Source: Bacillota bacterium
Lineage (GTDB): Bacteria > Bacillota > Clostridia > Christensenellales > UMGS416
NCBI GenBank assembly: GCA_023410875.1
Contig: JAEYPH010000030.1
Coordinates: 1 to 32,828, forward strand
DNA: 32,828 bases
Direction of reading: 5' to 3'
The position numbers and the translations under genes are program-made. This document shows, piece by piece, positions 1 to 7,268 of the stretch; within the stretch, counting starts at the first letter, position 1; the number at the start of each line of letters is the position of its first letter. The notes below the pieces were generated by a model, which searched no databases, was not told the origin of the DNA, and saw only the letters and a list, made by a program, of their open reading frames with translations.

Positions 1-201
1 GGCCTGGGCGCTGCCCCACAGGCCGTGCTCCGGCGCATAGAGCGCCGTGAGCCGGTGGCGCCTGGCAAGCGTCTCGGCGCTGGAGGTCAGCGCTTTGGTG
101 ACGCCGGTGGGGCCGGTGACCAGGCCCAGCCGCTTCCCGCGGAACAGCCCGTCATATTCCTCCATGCGGTCGATGCCGTTGCGCACGGCTGTCTTGCTCA
201 A
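1..201 (-). CDS. namZ: NamZ-like exo-beta-N-acetylmuramidase (DUF1343), 5' part only
   Basis: This is the N-terminal 67 codons of a gene that runs off the left edge. It starts at a TTG whose bases overlap the TGA stop of the upstream serine hydrolase (TTGA). A strong AAGGAGG lies seven bases upstream. The protein reads GLFRGKRLGLVTGPTGV and then LYAPEHGLWG, which is the typical N-terminal pattern of DUF1343/NamZ, an enzyme that releases MurNAc from the non-reducing end of peptidoglycan fragments (established for B. subtilis NamZ). No signal peptide is visible, so this copy is probably cytosolic, unlike the secreted Bacillus enzyme. It is the last visible gene of the salvage operon, and MurQ and a sugar kinase in the same operon fit MurNAc release. 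Confidence 0.82.
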   Translation of the reverse strand, partial: MSKTAVRNGIDRMEEYDGLFRGKRLGLVTGPTGVTKALTSSAETLARRHRLTALYAPEHGLWGSAQA

Positions 202-1247
202 GGGGTTGCCTCCTTTTGTCCGTATTGCAGCCATGCCAGGTTGTGGAACACCCGGCGGGCCCGGAAAAACGCGTCGCGCTCCCGCCCGAAGTGCACGGCG
301 TTGGTCAGCAGCACCGCGTAGAAGCCGGTTTGCGCGTCTACCCACAGCGATGTGCCGGTGAAGCCCGTGTGGCCGAAGGAGCCCATGGGGAACAGCTCCC
401 CGCAGGACAGGGGCCGCCCGTCGGCCAGGCTGAAACCCAGCCCCCGGCTCTCGGCCATACCCGGCGTGTGGTTGGCCACCGTGCACGCAAAAAGCGCCGC
501 AGGCAGGAACCCCGAACCGCCCTGAGACAGCATTGCGGCGAAGCGGGCGCAATCGCCTACGGTGGAGAAAAGGCCCGCGTTGCCGGCCACGCCGCCCAGG
601 AAGCGGGCGTTCTCGTCATGCGCCAAGCCCTGTAACGGTTGCCCGGTTACGGCGTCGCATTCCGTGGCGGCTACATCGCCGCCCTGCGGGCGAAAGCCCG
701 TGCGGGCCATGCCCAGGGGCCGGAACACCAGCCGGTCGGCCAACTGGTCCAGCGGCGCGCCGCCGGCCCGCTCCAGCGCCCAGCCCAACAGGATGTATCC
801 CAGGCAGCTGTACACCACCTGCTGCCCCGGGGGCCGCTCCAGTGGCAGGCTCAGCAGGCAGGCTGCCGCCTGCACTGGGCTGGATACCTGCTTCTCCAGC
901 AGGATGTGGGCAGGAAAGCCCCCGGTATGGGTCATGAGTTCCTTAAGCGCAATGCTGCGCTTGTCCGCCGGCGCGTCCAGCCAGTCTCCCAGCGTGTCAT
1001 ACAGGGACAGCCGGCCCTGTTCCACGAGCTTCAGGGCCACCATGGCCGTGGACATTGTCTTGGTCAGCGAAGCCAGATCGTAGAGCGTATCAAACGTGGC
1101 CGGCTGGCGGCTGGGGTGCACCCTGGCGTTGCCAAACACCTCCAGCGCGTAGCACCGGTCGCCCCGGCCCAGCGCCACCGCCGCCGAGGGGATGATGCCC
1201 TCTTGCACCTGCATGTGTATGAATTGCAGCGCGTCACCTTGTGCCAT
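198..1247 (-). CDS. Serine hydrolase, beta-lactamase / PBP4-like fold
   Basis: A 349-residue protein of the class C beta-lactamase/DD-peptidase/esterase fold. The nucleophile motif S60-L-T-K63 follows LYDLA. The second motif is Y146-S-C148, with Cys in place of the usual Asn. An HTGFTGTS stretch near the C-terminus stands in for the KTG box. The start ATG has an AGGAGG-like site (CAGGAGGAGCGCC) and lies 30 bases after the PIG-L stop. No signal peptide is seen. Such hydrolases often sit beside namZ genes, and in this context cleavage of a peptide, an amide or an ester on a muropeptide is more likely than antibiotic resistance. The real substrate cannot be read from the sequence, and the altered YxN motif makes true beta-lactamase activity doubtful. 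Confidence 0.85.
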   Translation of the reverse strand: MAQGDALQFIHMQVQEGIIPSAAVALGRGDRCYALEVFGNARVHPSRQPATFDTLYDLASLTKTMSTAMVALKLVEQGRLSLYDTLGDWLDAPADKRSIALKELMTHTGGFPAHILLEKQVSSPVQAAACLLSLPLERPPGQQVVYSCLGYILLGWALERAGGAPLDQLADRLVFRPLGMARTGFRPQGGDVAATECDAVTGQPLQGLAHDENARFLGGVAGNAGLFSTVGDCARFAAMLSQGGSGFLPAALFACTVANHTPGMAESRGLGFSLADGRPLSCGELFPMGSFGHTGFTGTSLWVDAQTGFYAVLLTNAVHFGRERDAFFRARRVFHNLAWLQYGQKEATP

Positions 1248-1277
1248 GGCGCTCCTCCTGAGTGGGGGTTCCGTGGG

Positions 1278-1979
1278 TCAGAAGGAATCCTTGACGACCC
1301 GCTTGGCCAGCTCATCCACGTCGAAGGCCTGGGCGCGGGTTGTGCGGGCCTCGATGCCGCGCACGCTCATCAAGTGGGTGTAATACTTTTTGTACTCAAA
1401 GGACGTGCTGTGGGTTGTGAACCAGTGCAGCGAAATGGCCCGCTCCCACAGCTCGAAGCCCTCGTCGCTGACCTTCATGTACAGGTAGGGGCGAAAGCCT
1501 ATGGGATCCTCCCAGTTCTCGGCATAGTAGGGCCCGGCGGCAAAGTGGGCGGGCAGCCCGCGCTGGAAGCCCGGCAGCGCCGCGTAGAACTGGGCATCCC
1601 GCACGATCTGGTGGGTGGCCTCGTGATCCTTGTGCATGCTGTTCTTCCAATGGGTCAGCAGCACGGCGGGCTTGTGGGCGCGGATCACGTCGCACAGCGC
1701 GAATTTGGCATCTTCGGTTGCGGCCAGCTCGCCGTCGGGCGTGTCAAACACCACGGCCTCGCCGCCCAGCATTCGGGCGAACTCCCTGGCCTCGCGGATC
1801 TTCTGCTCCCTGTATTGGGCGACGCTCAAGTGGGGGGGATTACCCTTCTCCCCGGGCGTCAGCGCCACGGTAACAATGCGATGGCCCTGGGCGGCCATGG
1901 TGGCCAGCACGCCGCCGGCGCTCAGCTCCATGTCCCCGATGTGGCCGCCAATTGCCATAATGGTCCCTTTAGCTTCCAT
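1278..1979 (-). CDS. PIG-L family N-acetyl-sugar deacetylase
   Basis: A 233-residue LmbE/PIG-L-type, probably zinc-dependent deacetylase. The metal-binding signature is H13-x-x-D16-x-E18 (GGHIGDMEL), and a second site HKDH covers residues 116-119. The family removes acetyl groups from GlcNAc-like moieties (MshB, BshB, PIG-L). The ATG lies inside the end of the upstream GNAT gene, an 11-base overlap, with GGAGG upstream, so the two are translationally coupled. A deacetylase next to an acetyltransferase and sugar-recycling enzymes suggests editing of an amino-sugar acetyl group. The substrate is inferred only from the neighbours. The protein is probably cytosolic. Confidence 0.85.
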   Translation of the reverse strand: MEAKGTIMAIGGHIGDMELSAGGVLATMAAQGHRIVTVALTPGEKGNPPHLSVAQYREQKIREAREFARMLGGEAVVFDTPDGELAATEDAKFALCDVIRAHKPAVLLTHWKNSMHKDHEATHQIVRDAQFYAALPGFQRGLPAHFAAGPYYAENWEDPIGFRPYLYMKVSDEGFELWERAISLHWFTTHSTSFEYKKYYTHLMSVRGIEARTTRAQAFDVDELAKRVVKDSF

Positions 1980-2979
1980 GTTTTTGTTCCTCCGTCATTT
2001 TGCGCATGCCCGCCCAGCACTTGACGATCCGGAACCCCGCCGATTCATAGATGTTGCGGGCCGGGTTGTTTTCGCCGGTGAACAGCGTCATAAACTGCGC
2101 GCCGATGTCCTGGAGATTCATGCACAGGCTGCTGAACAGCGCCTTGCCGGCGCCGCGCTGGCGGTAGGCGCTGTGCACGCCGATGCCCGCGAAATAACCG
2201 CGCCCGCTGGGCTGCACATCCAGAGGGCCGGCGAAGCCGCATACCCGCGCGCCATGGGCTACAATGAGCAGCGGCCGGCCACCATCGGGCCGCGCGGCGT
2301 TGCTCAGCAGGATGTTTCGCCAATCCTCGCTGCCCAGGTCGTCCAGCAGCTCCGCAAGGCCGGTGTGCCTGGTCGGGTCATAGCGGGTGATCTCGATGCC
2401 CTGCCGGCCCAGCGCCTCCAGCGAGCGGGTGATGGCCGGCGAGTGGGCAAAGCCCTCCAGCCGCCGGTAGTAGGCGTTCTCGTGATCCACGTCGCGGTAG
2501 CCGTTGTTCTTGAGGAACAGATAACCTTTGCCGGCCACGTCCACGCCGGGAGCGTTGGGGTGGTCGTGGCCGGGGCTGCCCGGCACCACCCATTCCAGCG
2601 TGACGGGGTTGAAGAACCGGGCTTCAAGGCTGGCAAGCTTCCCGTTTTCCCGCGTGGCGGCAGCGGCCAGCCCCTCTTCCACTGCGTGCAGCAGCGCCGT
2701 GCCGGCGCCCCGGCGGCGGTGTGCCCCGTCCACCAGCACAAAGGTGACATAGCCCACCGCTGTGCCGGCCTTGTATGCTCCGCTGGCGAAACCGATTGTT
2801 TCACCATCCTGTACAAGCACGTTGTTGACCATGTGCAGACCGGCCGCGGGCGTCACGAACTTGGCGGCGAAGGCCTCCTGGGAGAGCCTCTTGTGGGGCA
2901 TCTCCTCGCTCTGGGCGTGGGCGTTCCACAGCGCGGCGACAGCCGGGAGGTGTTCCGGGGTATAGGGCAGAATTGGCAT
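1969..2979 (-). CDS. Tandem-domain GNAT N-acetyltransferase
   Basis: About 336 residues with two GNAT folds in one chain. The N-terminal half has the acetyl-CoA loop HRRRGAGTALL after VTFVLVDG. The C-terminal half has YRQRGAGKALF followed by NNPARNIYESAGF, a classic GNAT C-terminal motif. I chose the ATG at 2979 (MPILPY) rather than the one six codons upstream because AAAGGAG lies eight bases before it. It starts 14 bases after the kinase stop. Tandem GNATs can have one catalytic and one degenerate half, and here both loops look intact. The substrate is unknown. Its place between a sugar kinase and a deacetylase suggests an amino sugar or its peptide. Confidence 0.85.
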   Translation of the reverse strand: MPILPYTPEHLPAVAALWNAHAQSEEMPHKRLSQEAFAAKFVTPAAGLHMVNNVLVQDGETIGFASGAYKAGTAVGYVTFVLVDGAHRRRGAGTALLHAVEEGLAAAATRENGKLASLEARFFNPVTLEWVVPGSPGHDHPNAPGVDVAGKGYLFLKNNGYRDVDHENAYYRRLEGFAHSPAITRSLEALGRQGIEITRYDPTRHTGLAELLDDLGSEDWRNILLSNAARPDGGRPLLIVAHGARVCGFAGPLDVQPSGRGYFAGIGVHSAYRQRGAGKALFSSLCMNLQDIGAQFMTLFTGENNPARNIYESAGFRIVKCWAGMRKMTEEQKHGS

Positions 2980-2993
2980 TGGTTTCGCTCCTT

Positions 2994-3872
2994 TCACGGG
3001 TTATGGAGATAAAGGGCCCCGCGTTGGGGCTCCACACGCTGGGCGCTGACCACGGCCCCCGGCAGCGCCGCCGCCAGATGGGCGCAAAAGCTGTCGCGCA
3101 CCGGCTGCACGTGGGCCAACACGCCGCCGCTCAGCGCCACCGCCGGCGATTCCAGCCCCAGCCGGGCGCTCAGGGCCAGGGCCATGGCGGCCAGCTCCCG
3201 GCCGGCGCGGGCCAGGATGTCGGCGGCGCGGCGGTCTCCCTGGGCCGCGCGCTCCGCCATAGCTTGGGCCAGCACAGCGGTGTCGGCCTTGGGGGTGTTG
3301 TATGCGCGCTCCACCAGGGCACGGAGTCTGCCCACCCCCGCCGTCTGCAGCAGCGCCTGGGTCAGCGGGTGCTCGGGCAGCCCGTCGTCCACGTCGTCCA
3401 GCGCCATGCGAATGGCGTCGGCGGCGATGGCGTAGGCGCTTCCCCGGTCGCCCAGTATGTGCCCCCAGCCGCCCCGGCGCAGCACGGTGTCCCCGTGCTT
3501 GCCGTAGGCGATGGAGCCGGTGCCGGCCACGACCAGCAGGCCGTCGCCGCCGCCATGGGCGGCATACAGCGCCAGTTCGCCGTCGCTCACAACAGTGCAG
3601 GGCACGCCCAGGTTCTGTTGGAAGACCTCCCGCAGGCTTGGCGCTGCCGCCGGGTCCAGCCCGGCCATGCCTGCGACGACATGGATGCAGGGGCCGGTCA
3701 CGGCGCCCATGCAGCCCCGAACGGCGGACAGGATGTTTCCGACAGCCTGGTTACCCCCGGCGGTGCCGTTGCCCGGCCCGGCTTCGCAGGCGGCCAGGCG
3801 CTCCCCCTGGGGGCCATAGGCCACGGCGGCGGTCCTGGTGCCGCCGGCATCCGCGCCGATGACGTATGTCAT
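2994..3872 (-). CDS. murK: MurNAc/GlcNAc kinase, BadF/BadG family (MurK/NagK-like)
   Basis: A 292-residue ASKHA-fold sugar kinase. The N-terminal phosphate-1 loop reads IGADAGGTRT. The central ATP-binding segment reads VVAGTGSIAYG, followed by GGWGHILGDRGSAY, which is typical of the BadF-type GlcNAc/MurNAc kinases known from clostridia (MurK of C. acetobutylicum phosphorylates both sugars). Its ATG shares four bases with the murQ stop (ATGA), so it is coupled directly to MurQ. Phosphorylated MurNAc would be the MurQ substrate, which supports the assignment. Specificity for MurNAc versus GlcNAc cannot be decided from the sequence. Confidence 0.87.
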   Translation of the reverse strand: MTYVIGADAGGTRTAAVAYGPQGERLAACEAGPGNGTAGGNQAVGNILSAVRGCMGAVTGPCIHVVAGMAGLDPAAAPSLREVFQQNLGVPCTVVSDGELALYAAHGGGDGLLVVAGTGSIAYGKHGDTVLRRGGWGHILGDRGSAYAIAADAIRMALDDVDDGLPEHPLTQALLQTAGVGRLRALVERAYNTPKADTAVLAQAMAERAAQGDRRAADILARAGRELAAMALALSARLGLESPAVALSGGVLAHVQPVRDSFCAHLAAALPGAVVSAQRVEPQRGALYLHNP

Positions 3873-4783
3873 GGGTGGCCGTCCTTGCGGTGGGCGGCCA
3901 CCGCCTGGGCCAGCATGCCCCGGTGCGCCTGCAACAGGCTGGCAGCCTCGTCCGCTCCCAAGCCGGTCAGCGCCATGCAGATGGCGGTCTTGGCGTGGCC
4001 GCCGGTTTGTCGCAGCAGCTCGGCGGCGGCCTGTTCTGTCAAGCCGGTCACTTCGGCCACCATGCGCCGGGCGCGGCTGCGCAGCTTCTCGTTGGTCGCC
4101 CGCAGGTCCACCATCCGGTTGCCGTACACCTTGCCCAGGCGAATCATGGCCCCGGTGGAAAGCATGTTGAGCACCATCTTCTGGGCAGTGCCGGCTTTTA
4201 GGCGGGTGGAACCGGTGATCACCTCCGGCCCCGGCGCGGGGGAGATGGCGATGTCCGCCAGCCGGGCCAAGGCCGAGTCCGGCGTGCAGGCCAGCCCCAC
4301 GGTCATGGCGCCCAGCGACCGGGCATACGCCACGCCGCCCAGCACATAGGGCGTGCGGCCGGAAGCCGCCAGGCCCACCAGCACGTCTTCACGGCCAAAG
4401 CCGATGGCCTCCAGGTCCGCCCGGCCCAGGGCTTCGTCGTCCTCGGCGCCCTCCTTGGCGCGGAACATGGCGTCCGGCCCGCCGGCCATCAGCGCCACGA
4501 CGACGCCCGCCTCCACGCCGAAGGTGGGCGGGCACTCGCTGGCGTCCAGCACGCCCAGCCGGCCGGAGGTGCCCGCCCCCATGTAGACCAGCCGGCCACC
4601 CGAGCGCAGCGCTGCGGCGATGGCGTCCACAGCCTGGGCGATGGCGGGAATCTCCCGCTCCACCGCCGTGGCCACCTTGGCGTCCTCGGCATTGATCAGG
4701 CGCAGCATGTCCTGCGTGGGCAGCTCGTCTATGTGCCCGGTCAGCGGGTTCCCCTGCTCGGTCGTCAGCTCCAGCCAGCTCAT
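3869..4783 (-). CDS. murQ: N-acetylmuramic acid 6-phosphate etherase MurQ
   Basis: A 304-residue SIS-domain lyase that cleaves the D-lactyl ether of MurNAc-6-P to give GlcNAc-6-P and lactate. The signature MGAGTSGRLGVLDASECPPT is present. Glutamates fall at positions 83 and 114, the same numbers as the two catalytic glutamates of E. coli MurQ. The frame is open further upstream, but MSWLELTTEQGNPLTGHID is the normal family N-terminus and marks the start at 4783. The gene begins 29 bases after the GH130 stop and ends in an ATGA overlap with the kinase. This is the most diagnostic gene of the operon and fixes its role in peptidoglycan amino-sugar recycling. Confidence 0.95.
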   Translation of the reverse strand: MSWLELTTEQGNPLTGHIDELPTQDMLRLINAEDAKVATAVEREIPAIAQAVDAIAAALRSGGRLVYMGAGTSGRLGVLDASECPPTFGVEAGVVVALMAGGPDAMFRAKEGAEDDEALGRADLEAIGFGREDVLVGLAASGRTPYVLGGVAYARSLGAMTVGLACTPDSALARLADIAISPAPGPEVITGSTRLKAGTAQKMVLNMLSTGAMIRLGKVYGNRMVDLRATNEKLRSRARRMVAEVTGLTEQAAAELLRQTGGHAKTAICMALTGLGADEAASLLQAHRGMLAQAVAAHRKDGHP

Positions 4784-4812
4784 TATCCTGCTATTCTCCT
4801 TGGTTTCATGGT

Positions 4813-5799
4813 TCACAGCGGGTTCTCGCGCAGGAAGTCCAGCACGCCATCCACCGTGGTGAAGGCAAGGCCGGTTACCGTGTCGGCGCAGCCGTAATAG
4901 ATGGCCACGCGGCCGGTGGGCCCGTCGCACAGCGCCGCGCAGGGGAAGGCCACATTGGGCACGTCGCCCACGCACTCGTAGGGAGTTTGGGGCGAGAGCA
5001 GATAGGGCCGGGAGCGGCGGATCACCTTCCAGGGCTGGTCCCGGTCCAGCAGTGCCGCGCCGAAGCTGTATACGAAGCCGTTGCAGGAGTTCAGCACGCC
5101 GTGGTAGAACAGCAGCCAGCCCTCTTCGGTTTCAATGGGCGTGGGGCCCGCGCCGATCTTGGTGGATTGCCACGCCGACTGGCCGGTTCTGTCCACACCC
5201 ATGACATAGCGGTGCCTGCCCCAGAACTCCATGTCCGGGCTTTCGCTGTAATAGATGTCGCCAAAGGGCGTGTGGCCGTTGTCGCTGGGGCGGCTGAGCA
5301 TGGCGTAGCGCCCGCCTATTTTGCGGGGAAAGAGCACGCCGTTGCGGTTGAAGGGCAAAAAGGCATTTTCGAGCTGATGGAAGGTTTCGAAGTCATAGGT
5401 GTAGGCCACGCCAATGGTGGGGCCGTGGTAGCCGTTGCACCACGTGATATAGTAGCGGTCATCCAGGAAGCACACGCGGGGGTCATAGCGGTATTCCTTG
5501 CGCGTAACCTCCGGGTCGCCCTGGAAGGTGATGGTTTCGGGGCGAATGTTCCACCGGTATCCGTCGGTGCTGAAACCCGCGTGCAGGTCCATACGGCGGC
5601 TGGTGTCGTCACAGCGGAACACGCCGGCGAAGCCGCCCCGGAAGGCCACCACGGCGCTGTTGAACACGCTGTTGGAGTCCGCAAGGATGTCACGGGGGAT
5701 GATGGGGTTGGCATCATAGCGCCAGACGACGGCGCTGCTGGCGGCGGGGCGGTCCTGCCAGGGGATGTTGGGGAGTTGCTCGGTGAAAACTTTGCTCAC
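4813..5799 (-). CDS. GH130 beta-mannoside phosphorylase-like enzyme
   Basis: A 328-residue five-bladed beta-propeller-type protein of glycoside hydrolase family 130. It contains YDPRVC with D106, the region that carries the proposed general-acid Asp of the family, and later GRYAMLSRPSDNGH and GAGPTPIETEEGWLLFYHG, both typical of GH130. Family members phosphorolyse or hydrolyse beta-mannosides, including Man-beta-1,4-GlcNAc from N-glycan cores and mannooligosaccharides. The start is GTG, with AGGAGG six bases upstream. It lies 15 bases after the GH18 gene. No signal peptide is seen, so it acts inside the cell on imported oligosaccharides. Which GH130 subfamily it belongs to, and phosphorylase versus hydrolase activity, cannot be settled here. 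Confidence 0.88.
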   Translation of the reverse strand: MSKVFTEQLPNIPWQDRPAASSAVVWRYDANPIIPRDILADSNSVFNSAVVAFRGGFAGVFRCDDTSRRMDLHAGFSTDGYRWNIRPETITFQGDPEVTRKEYRYDPRVCFLDDRYYITWCNGYHGPTIGVAYTYDFETFHQLENAFLPFNRNGVLFPRKIGGRYAMLSRPSDNGHTPFGDIYYSESPDMEFWGRHRYVMGVDRTGQSAWQSTKIGAGPTPIETEEGWLLFYHGVLNSCNGFVYSFGAALLDRDQPWKVIRRSRPYLLSPQTPYECVGDVPNVAFPCAALCDGPTGRVAIYYGCADTVTGLAFTTVDGVLDFLRENPL

Positions 5800-5814
5800 G
5801 GGAATCCTCCTGAT

Positions 5815-6843
5815 TTATGGTTTGGATGGATAGAGCTTGTCGTGCATGGCTTTGAGCAGCGTGCCGGTGGGGTCGCAGCTGTGCTCCCAATACATGATGC
5901 CGGCCAGGCCCTGCTCGCGGATGAAGTCGCACTTGCAGCCGATGGACTGCTCGTCGTCGTAGCTTAAGAACGTGTCGCCGTTAAACAGCCACGGCGCGCA
6001 GGCTTCAGTGTCCCAATAGCGTACAAAGCCGTTCTTGCCGATGTAGTTTTCCGCCAGATCGGCATAGTGAGCGCCGAACCCGCCGGCGGCCGGCGTCATT
6101 TGGAACAGGCCATGGTTGCGGTTGGGCACGCCGGTCCATTTTCGCCCGTAGAAGGCCGCGCCCAGCACGAGCTTTTGGCGCGGAACGCCGGCTTGCTCGA
6201 AGAGCCGCGCCGAGCGCTCGGCGCTGATGGCGTACAGATCGCCGGCGGAGGCGTGCAGGTTGGTGTGGTGGCCGGTCAGCGTCTGGAAGCCGCCGCGCAT
6301 GTCGTAGGTCATCAGCAGCACATAGTCCAACGCCTGCTGGGCTTCGTCCATTTGGGTGCCGTCTATGAAATACTGGTCCGCCCCGGCGGCGATGGTAAGC
6401 TGCTTGCGCGGCCCGGTGCAGCGGTCCAGCGCTGAGCGCACTTCCCGCAGCAGCAGCGTGAAGTTGCCGCGGTCGTCGGGGCTGGCGGCGATGCCGGCCA
6501 CGCCGATGCACGGGTATTCCCAATCGATGTCGATGCCGTCCAGGCCCAGCCCGTCCACGGCCTGGGCGCAGGTTTGGGCGAAGGACTCCCGGCCCTGCGC
6601 TGTGCAAGCGGCCTCCGAGAAGCCGCCGGCGCCCCAGCCTCCCACCGACAGCGAGAACTTCAGCGCCGGGTTCAGCGCGCGCAGCCGGTCCAACTGCTCC
6701 ATGTTCTGCAGGTGGTCATAGACGACCTTGTCGTCCTTCACCAGGCCGAAGGCGATGTTGATGTGGGTTAACCGCTGGGCGTCCTGTGCCGTCACCTGCG
6801 GCAGCGCCCGGTCCCAAACATAAGCGGTGATGATGGGTGCCAT
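5815..6843 (-). CDS. GH18 chitinase-like glycosidase
   Basis: A 342-residue GH18 TIM-barrel. The beta-3 motif SVGGW (residues 66-70) and the catalytic D102-G-I-D105-I-D107-W-E109 match the DxxDxDxE signature. Later family landmarks are LMTYDMRGG, FYGRKW and IMYWEHSCD. I chose the ATG at 6843 (MAPIITAYVWD) because AGGAGG lies nine bases upstream; the frame is open further, through the leader. There is no signal peptide or chitin-binding module, which suggests an intracellular enzyme acting on short beta-1,4-GlcNAc oligomers or a similar glycan rather than polymeric chitin. It is the first gene of the salvage operon behind the promoter near 7040. Confidence 0.9.
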   Translation of the reverse strand: MAPIITAYVWDRALPQVTAQDAQRLTHINIAFGLVKDDKVVYDHLQNMEQLDRLRALNPALKFSLSVGGWGAGGFSEAACTAQGRESFAQTCAQAVDGLGLDGIDIDWEYPCIGVAGIAASPDDRGNFTLLLREVRSALDRCTGPRKQLTIAAGADQYFIDGTQMDEAQQALDYVLLMTYDMRGGFQTLTGHHTNLHASAGDLYAISAERSARLFEQAGVPRQKLVLGAAFYGRKWTGVPNRNHGLFQMTPAAGGFGAHYADLAENYIGKNGFVRYWDTEACAPWLFNGDTFLSYDDEQSIGCKCDFIREQGLAGIMYWEHSCDPTGTLLKAMHDKLYPSKP

Positions 6844-6915
6844 ATTCAGAGTCCTCCTGCTGTGGGGATGATTTGTGGGCACGGGAAAGCGCCGGAAAAC
6901 CGGAACGCAAACAAG

Positions 6916-6967
6916 CCCTTGCGGCAAAGAGGCTCGCAAGGGGAAACACACGCAGAGAAACCTCTGC
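6916..6967 (-). promoter_or_regulatory. Two hairpins in the leader of the salvage operon
   Basis: The untranslated leader between the promoter and the GH18 start is about 185 bases. It holds two perfect inverted repeats: GCAGAG/CTCTGC with a four-base loop (6952-6967) and CCCTTGCG/CGCAAGGG with an eleven-base loop (6916-6942). No alternative pairing or clear U-tract was found, so attenuation or mRNA protection is only a possibility. Confidence 0.4.
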
Positions 6968-7035
6968 ATGGCGGCGGAAAGGAACGGTTTGGCTTCGTCA
7001 TAAACGCAGACGAAAAGGTAGATCTTTGCAATCCG

Positions 7036-7063
7036 ATTATACCATGGACGGAAGCATTTGCAA
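7036..7063 (-). promoter_or_regulatory. Promoter of the salvage operon
   Basis: On the minus strand TTGCAA (7058-7063) is followed after 16 bases by TATAAT (7036-7041), which is preceded by TGG, giving an extended -10. This is a near-consensus housekeeping promoter, reading toward the GH18 gene. Confidence 0.7.
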
Positions 7064-7097
7064 CTATCGGCCATGATCGTCTTTGGGGAGTGGATTT

Positions 7098-7157
7098 CGC
7101 GCCTGCAGGCGCGACCAAAGGGCTTTCCGGTCGCCCTTTGGAAACCTTCGGCCCCAT
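7098..7157 (-). repeat. Two-hairpin intergenic repeat, copy A
   Basis: On the minus strand this is ATGGGGCCGAAGGTTT followed by a 9-bp stem CCAAAGGGC/GCCCTTTGG with a 9-base loop, and then CGCGCC-TGCA-GGCGCG. The same arrangement recurs at 20873-20933 and 23826-23887. Between copies the stems are conserved and the second loop differs. It lies between the salvage operon promoter and the IS5 element. Confidence 0.85.
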
Positions 7158-7229
7158 TTCGCAAGTCGAATCTTGATAAGATATGGGAATTTATGGAACC
7201 ACTGATTTAATCCACCCGGACCCAGGATT

Positions 7230-7238
7230 TGATATAAT
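7230..7238 (+). promoter_or_regulatory. Extended -10 promoter of the IS5 transposase
   Basis: TGATATAAT is an extended -10 (TGnTATAAT) about 30 bases before the transposase ATG. No good -35 is seen at the normal spacing. Confidence 0.5.
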
Positions 7239-7268
7239 AGAGATATCGAATGAGCGAGGGATAAAGGG

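Noticed and set aside
198..1247. Antibiotic-resistance beta-lactamase
   Set aside because: No signal peptide, YSC instead of YxN, HTG instead of KTG, and an operon of cell-wall salvage enzymes; resistance is unlikely.
639..4349. Several 450-residue plus-strand frames opposite the salvage operon
   Set aside because: Composition is that of antisense high-GC frames; the minus strand encodes recognisable enzymes throughout.
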